A stretch of DNA of 26,937 bases from Dehalococcoidia bacterium (lineage in GTDB: Bacteria > Chloroflexota > Dehalococcoidia > GIF9 > AB-539-J10). How positions within the stretch are numbered: position 1 is the stretch's first letter; each line of letters starts with the position of its first letter. Where the stretch lies: the NCBI GenBank assembly GCA_029857995.1, contig JAOUFZ010000004.1, positions 1 through 26,937 on the forward strand. Reading direction: 5' to 3'. Positions 23,058 to 26,937 of the stretch are shown one piece after another. Below the pieces are notes generated by a model that saw only the letters and a program-made list of their open reading frames with translations, searched no databases and was not told the DNA's origin. The position numbers and the translations under genes are program-made.

Positions 23058-24260
23058 TCAATATGATTTGGGCAATCCCAGTCTAAATTGCCCAATGATG
23101 CTTTTCTCAATTTCAGCAGTACCTGCTGCGATCGCCTGGCCAGGAAATCCGAGATACGCACCCTGTACGGCGCCATTGAGTTTAGCCCATTCGGAATCCG
23201 GGTCAGCTTGAGAATATATTCCTAGAATCTCTGCCCCAGTGATAGCCCCCCGTCTCATCAAGTCATCACCCATTATCTTGTTCCTCGAGGACTCATAAAC
23301 AGGAATCTGACCCTGAGTTATCCGCCAGGCAAGCTGAAAGGCGAACATCTTCAGCACTTCCAGGTCGATAGCCAAGTCAGCTAACTTGGCCCGAACCAGA
23401 GGATTCTTAGACAACGGCTGCCCTTCATACTCAGTTTGAGCAGCATACTGAGCTAGGTCTTCCAAAATCCTCTTTAAACTACCATAGGTGGTAGGCGCTA
23501 TACTGCGTCGCTCAAAAGCCAGTGACTGCATAAGATAATACCAGCCTTTGTTCTCTTCTCCCACTAAGTTGGAAGCTGGCACTCTCACATTATCGAAGAA
23601 TACTTCATTGAAGTGATGCCGCCCATAATAGTTCAAAATAGGATTGACTGTAACGCCTGGGCTCTTCATATCCACAATAAAGATACTGATTCCCTGATGT
23701 TTCTTAGCGGCATTGGGATTTGTTCTGACAGCCAGCCAGCACCATCTTGCCCGGTGGGCAGCGCTGGTCCACACTTTTTGCCCATTAACTATATAGTCAC
23801 CTCTATCTCGAATTGCCCGCGTCCGGATATTGGCAAAGTCTGAGCCGGCATTTGGCTCACTGTAACCCGTGCACCAGACACCATCTTTTTCGCCTGAGGC
23901 AATCAAAGGCAAAAACTTTTCCCTTTGTTCTTCGGTACCAAACATCATCAAGCAGGGTCCCACCCACTGTATCCCGCTTATGCCCATCCATGCCCCCGGT
24001 ATTCCCCAGTAGGCTATCTCCATTTCGTATACTGTCTGCTCCAAGAGAGAGGCACCACGCCCACCATACTTCTCTGGCCAGCTCATGACGAGCCAGCCTC
24101 TTTCTGCCAATTTTCTGGACATGGATATTTCGAACTCAAAATCCCTGAACTCACCATCAATTACAGTGTTCCGCACCAAATCCGGAGGTAATTCGGCTTC
24201 GGCAAACTTGCGAATTTCCTCCTTTAAGGCCAGTTCTTCCTCGCCCAATCTAAAGTCCAT
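23058..24260 (-). CDS. Acyl-CoA dehydrogenase, probable catalytic subunit
   Basis: The 400-residue protein is a full-length acyl-CoA dehydrogenase that introduces the alpha-beta double bond and passes electrons to an electron-transfer flavoprotein. Motifs include FRLGEEELALKEEIRKFAE, VMSWPEKYGGRGAS, the flavin-binding GYSEPNAGSDFANIRT (132-147), WTSAAHRARW, and the C-terminal AAGTAEIEKSIIGQFRLGLP. E250 in SLAFERRSIAP falls at the helix position of the catalytic base of isovaleryl-CoA dehydrogenase. AAGG, 6 bases before the ATG, supports the start. It precedes and probably pairs with the glutamate-lacking paralogue. The 182-base gap upstream to the dehydrogenase gene contains no clear promoter, only a small TACCC/GGGTA stem at 24350-24363. 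Confidence 0.9.
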   Translation of the reverse strand: MDFRLGEEELALKEEIRKFAEAELPPDLVRNTVIDGEFRDFEFEISMSRKLAERGWLVMSWPEKYGGRGASLLEQTVYEMEIAYWGIPGAWMGISGIQWVGPCLMMFGTEEQREKFLPLIASGEKDGVWCTGYSEPNAGSDFANIRTRAIRDRGDYIVNGQKVWTSAAHRARWCWLAVRTNPNAAKKHQGISIFIVDMKSPGVTVNPILNYYGRHHFNEVFFDNVRVPASNLVGEENKGWYYLMQSLAFERRSIAPTTYGSLKRILEDLAQYAAQTEYEGQPLSKNPLVRAKLADLAIDLEVLKMFAFQLAWRITQGQIPVYESSRNKIMGDDLMRRGAITGAEILGIYSQADPDSEWAKLNGAVQGAYLGFPGQAIAAGTAEIEKSIIGQFRLGLPKSY

Positions 24261-24442
24261 TGTTGCCTTCCCAGAAATTAATTGTCCAAGGTGCGGTGCC
24301 TCTATCCTTACGACAATGCAAGCGATGATTCAAACAACAAAGCACATTACCCAGCCGGGTAGACCAAATTGTAGTAGCAACTGTTATTGTCCAGACTTTC
24401 ACACAACCAGCCAAAGCACCGATGATTGCATGCAGTGAGCAA

Positions 24443-25342
24443 TTACTTGGGTTGCGGTGGGTCTGGATTTACCAAGTCCTTAGTCATCGCTGCCGGCATG
24501 AACATGAATAACTCGTCAGTCGTCCATCCGCCAACTTTGACCAGTTGCTTCTCCAACACCGGCTCTGAATAGAGCCCAATTCGGCCTTTTTCTACAAAAA
24601 ATGTCCGTCCATTGACATTAGCAGCATCATCAGAAGCGAGCCATACCACCAGAGGAGCAATGTCTTCAGGCTTCATTTGCTCAAATCTGGCCATAGCGTC
24701 TGGCCGAGCTTTTCTCATTTCGTCGCTGAGGGTGAGCCGGGTCCCGGCGTTGGGCCGAATACAATTGCACGTCACACCGCACCGGCCCATATCCCGTGCC
24801 ACTTTTCTTGTTAAGCCGACGATTCCTTCCTTGGCTGCACCGTAATTAGCCTGCCCATAGGTAGTAGCATTGAGACCTGCTACAGATGAGGTATTTATTA
24901 TTCGTCCATGTCTCTGCTGGCGGAATAGGGGGCTCACTGCCCTGATGGTATGGAAATGACCGTAGAGGTGCACCTTTAGCACCAAATCCCAGTCCTCCTC
25001 ACTCATGTTGAACAGCATTCTGTCACGTAGAATCCCGGCATTATTGACCAGAATATCAACCTTACCAAAGCTGTCTATGGCAGTCTTTATGATGTTCTCG
25101 CCGCCCTGCATAGTCGCCACCGAGTCATAGTTAGCAACTGCCTCTCCACCCAGTTTCTTGATCTCTTCCACCACCTCTTCCGCTGGTGAAGTTGATGCCC
25201 CAGAACCGTTAACGGCACCTCCCAGATCATTTACCACTACTTTAGCCCCTTCCGACGCTAAAGCGAGGGCTTCCCCTCGGCCAATGCCTCGTCCGGCACC
25301 AGTAACTATGGCAACTTTGCCTGCAAGCCTCTTTGCCGTCAT
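24443..25342 (-). CDS. Short-chain dehydrogenase, MFE-2-like (3R)-hydroxyacyl-CoA dehydrogenase
   Basis: The 299-residue protein is a short-chain dehydrogenase: TGAGRGIGR cofactor loop (14-22), D39 after the second strand (NAD preference), NNAG at 100-103, S153, Y167 and K171 as the catalytic set, and a long C-terminal extension. Several stretches (VVVNDLGG, AVANYDSV, NNAGILRDR, the YGQANYGAAK region, RPNAG) match the dehydrogenase domain of peroxisomal multifunctional enzyme type 2. It should therefore oxidise (3R)-hydroxyacyl-CoA to 3-ketoacyl-CoA. ATG 25342 is chosen because AAGGAG lies 4 bases upstream; an in-frame TTG at 25375 lacks this. It sits within the acyl-CoA oxidation cluster. 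Confidence 0.86.
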   Translation of the reverse strand: MTAKRLAGKVAIVTGAGRGIGRGEALALASEGAKVVVNDLGGAVNGSGASTSPAEEVVEEIKKLGGEAVANYDSVATMQGGENIIKTAIDSFGKVDILVNNAGILRDRMLFNMSEEDWDLVLKVHLYGHFHTIRAVSPLFRQQRHGRIINTSSVAGLNATTYGQANYGAAKEGIVGLTRKVARDMGRCGVTCNCIRPNAGTRLTLSDEMRKARPDAMARFEQMKPEDIAPLVVWLASDDAANVNGRTFFVEKGRIGLYSEPVLEKQLVKVGGWTTDELFMFMPAAMTKDLVNPDPPQPK

Positions 25343-25433
25343 CAAACTCCTTATAGGTTCTTTCTCAATCTCCAAATAGGTGCCAAATCACATCCGACAA
25401 AGACTTGGTCACGACAGAGTCAAACCCTTAAAC

Positions 25434-26213
25434 CTACATATAAATTCCAGAAGAAACGTTCAGCACCTGTCCGGTAATAAAAGCAGCATCATCTGAAGCC
25501 AGGAATAGAACGGGCTTGGCAGCATCTTCAGGGGTCATCGGTTTAACTTGAAGGAGCATCATATCTCTTATTTTTTTCGGTATACCCACCGATTCTCCAG
25601 CTACTTCTACTTGCTGCGTCTCTTTTTCTCTGGTCAACCGTGTATCTACGAAGCCGTAGGCAATGACATTGCAGGTAATACCATATCGTCCCCATTCCCT
25701 GGCTACAGTTTTGGTCAGCCCGATAAGACCTGACTTAGCAGCAGAGTAGTTAATCTGGCCGATGTTTCCCATCAGCCCAGCTACGGAGGCCACATTAATT
25801 ATTTTGCCATTGTGTCCTGCCTTCATCACATATTTCGAAGCTGCTCTAATACAGTTGAACGTCCCTTTGAGACTGATATCGACACATATGTCCCATTGGG
25901 CATCCGTCATCCTGTTTATCAAAGCATCTCTGGTAAGTCCGGCATTATTGACCAAAATATCTATTTTGCCGAATTTCTCCGCTGCTTTGTCCATGACTTT
26001 CTGGCAGTCTTCGAGCTTCGTTACATCGCCGGCACAGCCATCAGCTTTTCCTCCAGCAGCTTGAATCTCCTTGACCACCTCCATAAGCGGTGCCTCGTCA
26101 ATGTCACTCACAAGAACAGCGGCACCCTCCTTCGCAAACAACAGAGCATCAGCTCTGCCTATGCCTCGCGCCGCCCCTGTGATAACTGCCACTTTCCCGT
26201 CTAGTCTTCCCAT
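25434..26213 (-). CDS. Short-chain dehydrogenase/reductase, FabG-like
   Basis: The 259-residue protein has all parts of a classical short-chain dehydrogenase: TGAARGIGR (12-20), D37 in VSDID (NAD preference), NNAG at 89-92, catalytic S143, Y156 and K160, and a C-terminal VLFLASDDAAFITGQVLNVSSG. It resembles FabG-type 3-oxoacyl reductases, but the NAD-type acidic residue and its position suggest an oxidative role on a hydroxyacyl-CoA or alcohol. The start is ATG 26213, with AGGAGG 5 bases upstream; an in-frame upstream start at 26261 is rejected. Two dehydrogenases side by side may act on different stereoisomers or steps. Confidence 0.88.
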   Translation of the reverse strand: MGRLDGKVAVITGAARGIGRADALLFAKEGAAVLVSDIDEAPLMEVVKEIQAAGGKADGCAGDVTKLEDCQKVMDKAAEKFGKIDILVNNAGLTRDALINRMTDAQWDICVDISLKGTFNCIRAASKYVMKAGHNGKIINVASVAGLMGNIGQINYSAAKSGLIGLTKTVAREWGRYGITCNVIAYGFVDTRLTREKETQQVEVAGESVGIPKKIRDMMLLQVKPMTPEDAAKPVLFLASDDAAFITGQVLNVSSGIYM

Positions 26214-26310
26214 TTTTACCTCCTTTGAATTCGTTCTCTCAATAACACGACCTTGATTCACTATTTTCAGAACACTGCTTCCGGATAGCTATCAAAAACA
26301 ATGCTGTCGC

Positions 26311-26781
26311 TTATTTCTTTTTCCGCGTGGGTAAGGCAACCAGAGCTGAGCCAGGTGTTGTCTTCTCTCCCTTCCCATTCTCCACCCAAATCTCGCACTC
26401 AACAAGATTCTCGCCACCCTCTTCATACTTCTTGGTCACTTTGCCTTTGCACCACCAGGTTTCGCCGTCATGAGGTTCTTCCATCGTCTTCATTTTCCGG
26501 GGATAATCCATGCCGCGGTACTGGCAGGACAGTTTCCTGAGTTTCCCCTCCTCTCCAATCCAATCAGTCATCAAATGTCCCAACCAGGCACGCTTAAGTG
26601 CCCCGTGTACAATAGGGGCACCCACGCCCATAGCCTTAGCGAAGTCTTCGTCATAATGCAACGGGTTAAAATCCCCCGATGCCCCCGCCCATTGGACCAA
26701 CATACGGGTTGTAGCAATCTTAGCCAATGGTGTTATCTCAGTGCCCACTTCAACGTCCTCATAACAAACTTGCTTAGCCAT
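26311..26781 (-). CDS. MaoC-like dehydratase (hot-dog fold)
   Basis: The 156-residue protein is a single hot-dog domain. It carries the hydratase-2 signature: D37 and H42 in GDFNPLHYDEDFA, followed by GAPIVHGALKRAWLG. It is expected to hydrate a trans-2-enoyl-CoA to the (3R)-hydroxyacyl-CoA, the substrate of the MFE-2-like dehydrogenase in this cluster. GGAGG just before the ATG is a strong ribosome-binding site. A second hot-dog protein is encoded immediately upstream and ends 31 bases before this start. Such pairs (FAS1-like plus MaoC) often form a heteromeric dehydratase. Confidence 0.88.
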   Translation of the reverse strand: MAKQVCYEDVEVGTEITPLAKIATTRMLVQWAGASGDFNPLHYDEDFAKAMGVGAPIVHGALKRAWLGHLMTDWIGEEGKLRKLSCQYRGMDYPRKMKTMEEPHDGETWWCKGKVTKKYEEGGENLVECEIWVENGKGEKTTPGSALVALPTRKKK

Positions 26782-26811
26782 CTTTCCTCCAAAAACAAAG
26801 TAGTCGAAGAA

Positions 26812-26937
26812 CTAGAATTGGATTATTGTTGCCCAGCTTTTAAGCACTACGTTGCCCTTCTGGTTCACAAAGGCGACCTCTGCTGTGGTGAACATGGTCT
26901 TGCCCAGTCTGGTTTCGCGTTCGGCCACCTTGGCAAT
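26812..26937 (-). CDS. FAS1-like/MaoC N-terminal dehydratase domain protein, C-terminal part
   Basis: The last 41 residues of a gene that enters from beyond the window. The sequence IAKVAERETRLGKTMFTTAEVA and FVNQKGNVVLKSWATIIQF, ending in TAG at 26812, follows the closing strands of hot-dog FAS1-like dehydratases (LGxMxFxTxEtxYxNqxGExVa). It is probably the structural partner of the MaoC-like dehydratase that follows. The catalytic region is not visible, so activity cannot be judged. Confidence 0.62.
   Translation of the reverse strand: MAKVAERETRLGKTMFTTAEVAFVNQKGNVVLKSWATIIQF

Overview
The window looks like a chromosomal segment of an anaerobic Chloroflexota bacterium, probably Dehalococcoidia-like. 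This rests on the style of the sigma/anti-sigma and CvpA proteins, the compact 1200-residue RpoB, the RpoC with a charged coiled-coil insertion, and the mix of a mostly archaeal family (DUF763) with acyl-CoA oxidation genes. The taxonomic call is inference; no rRNA or tRNA gene is visible. Coding density is high. There is no CRISPR array, phage or insertion sequence.

Layout. (1) 1-1703, minus: a two-gene ABC-2 exporter, ATPase then permease, with the permease cut by the window edge. (2) 1818-4257, plus, divergent: a DUF763 protein followed 13 bp later by a protein with two RecB/Cas4-like nuclease units, the second lacking the active site. (3) 4415-6574, plus: a radical SAM protein with extra cysteines, a flavin split-barrel protein and a CvpA-like membrane protein. 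(4) 6774-8205, minus: a tightly overlapping trio of a small winged-helix-like protein, a TatD hydrolase and thioredoxin. (5) 8506-11170, plus: an ECF-type sigma factor, its putative transmembrane anti-sigma factor, and a secreted protein homologous to the outer domain of that anti-sigma factor. (6) 11171-11549: a gene-poor gap holding a terminator-like hairpin, a J-domain relic and a strong promoter. (7) 11550-12786, plus: a PadR regulator with a HAAS-domain multispanning membrane protein. (8) 12787-12940: a diverged palindromic repeat. (9) 12941-21539, minus: rpoB-rpoC-ruvB behind a near-consensus promoter at 21645-21673. (10) 21891-26937, minus: a fatty or aromatic acyl-CoA oxidation cluster with two hot-dog dehydratases (one partial), two short-chain dehydrogenases and two acyl-CoA dehydrogenases.

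How the parts work together. The last cluster supplies the dehydrogenation, hydration and second oxidation steps of a (3R)-specific beta-oxidation route. Its two acyl-CoA dehydrogenases probably form a mixed complex, since only one keeps the catalytic glutamate. The sigma cluster looks like an envelope-sensing circuit in which receptor and secreted partner share the same fold. The DUF763/nuclease pair looks like an uncharacterised DNA-processing module. These two clusters are the best candidates for undescribed biology here.
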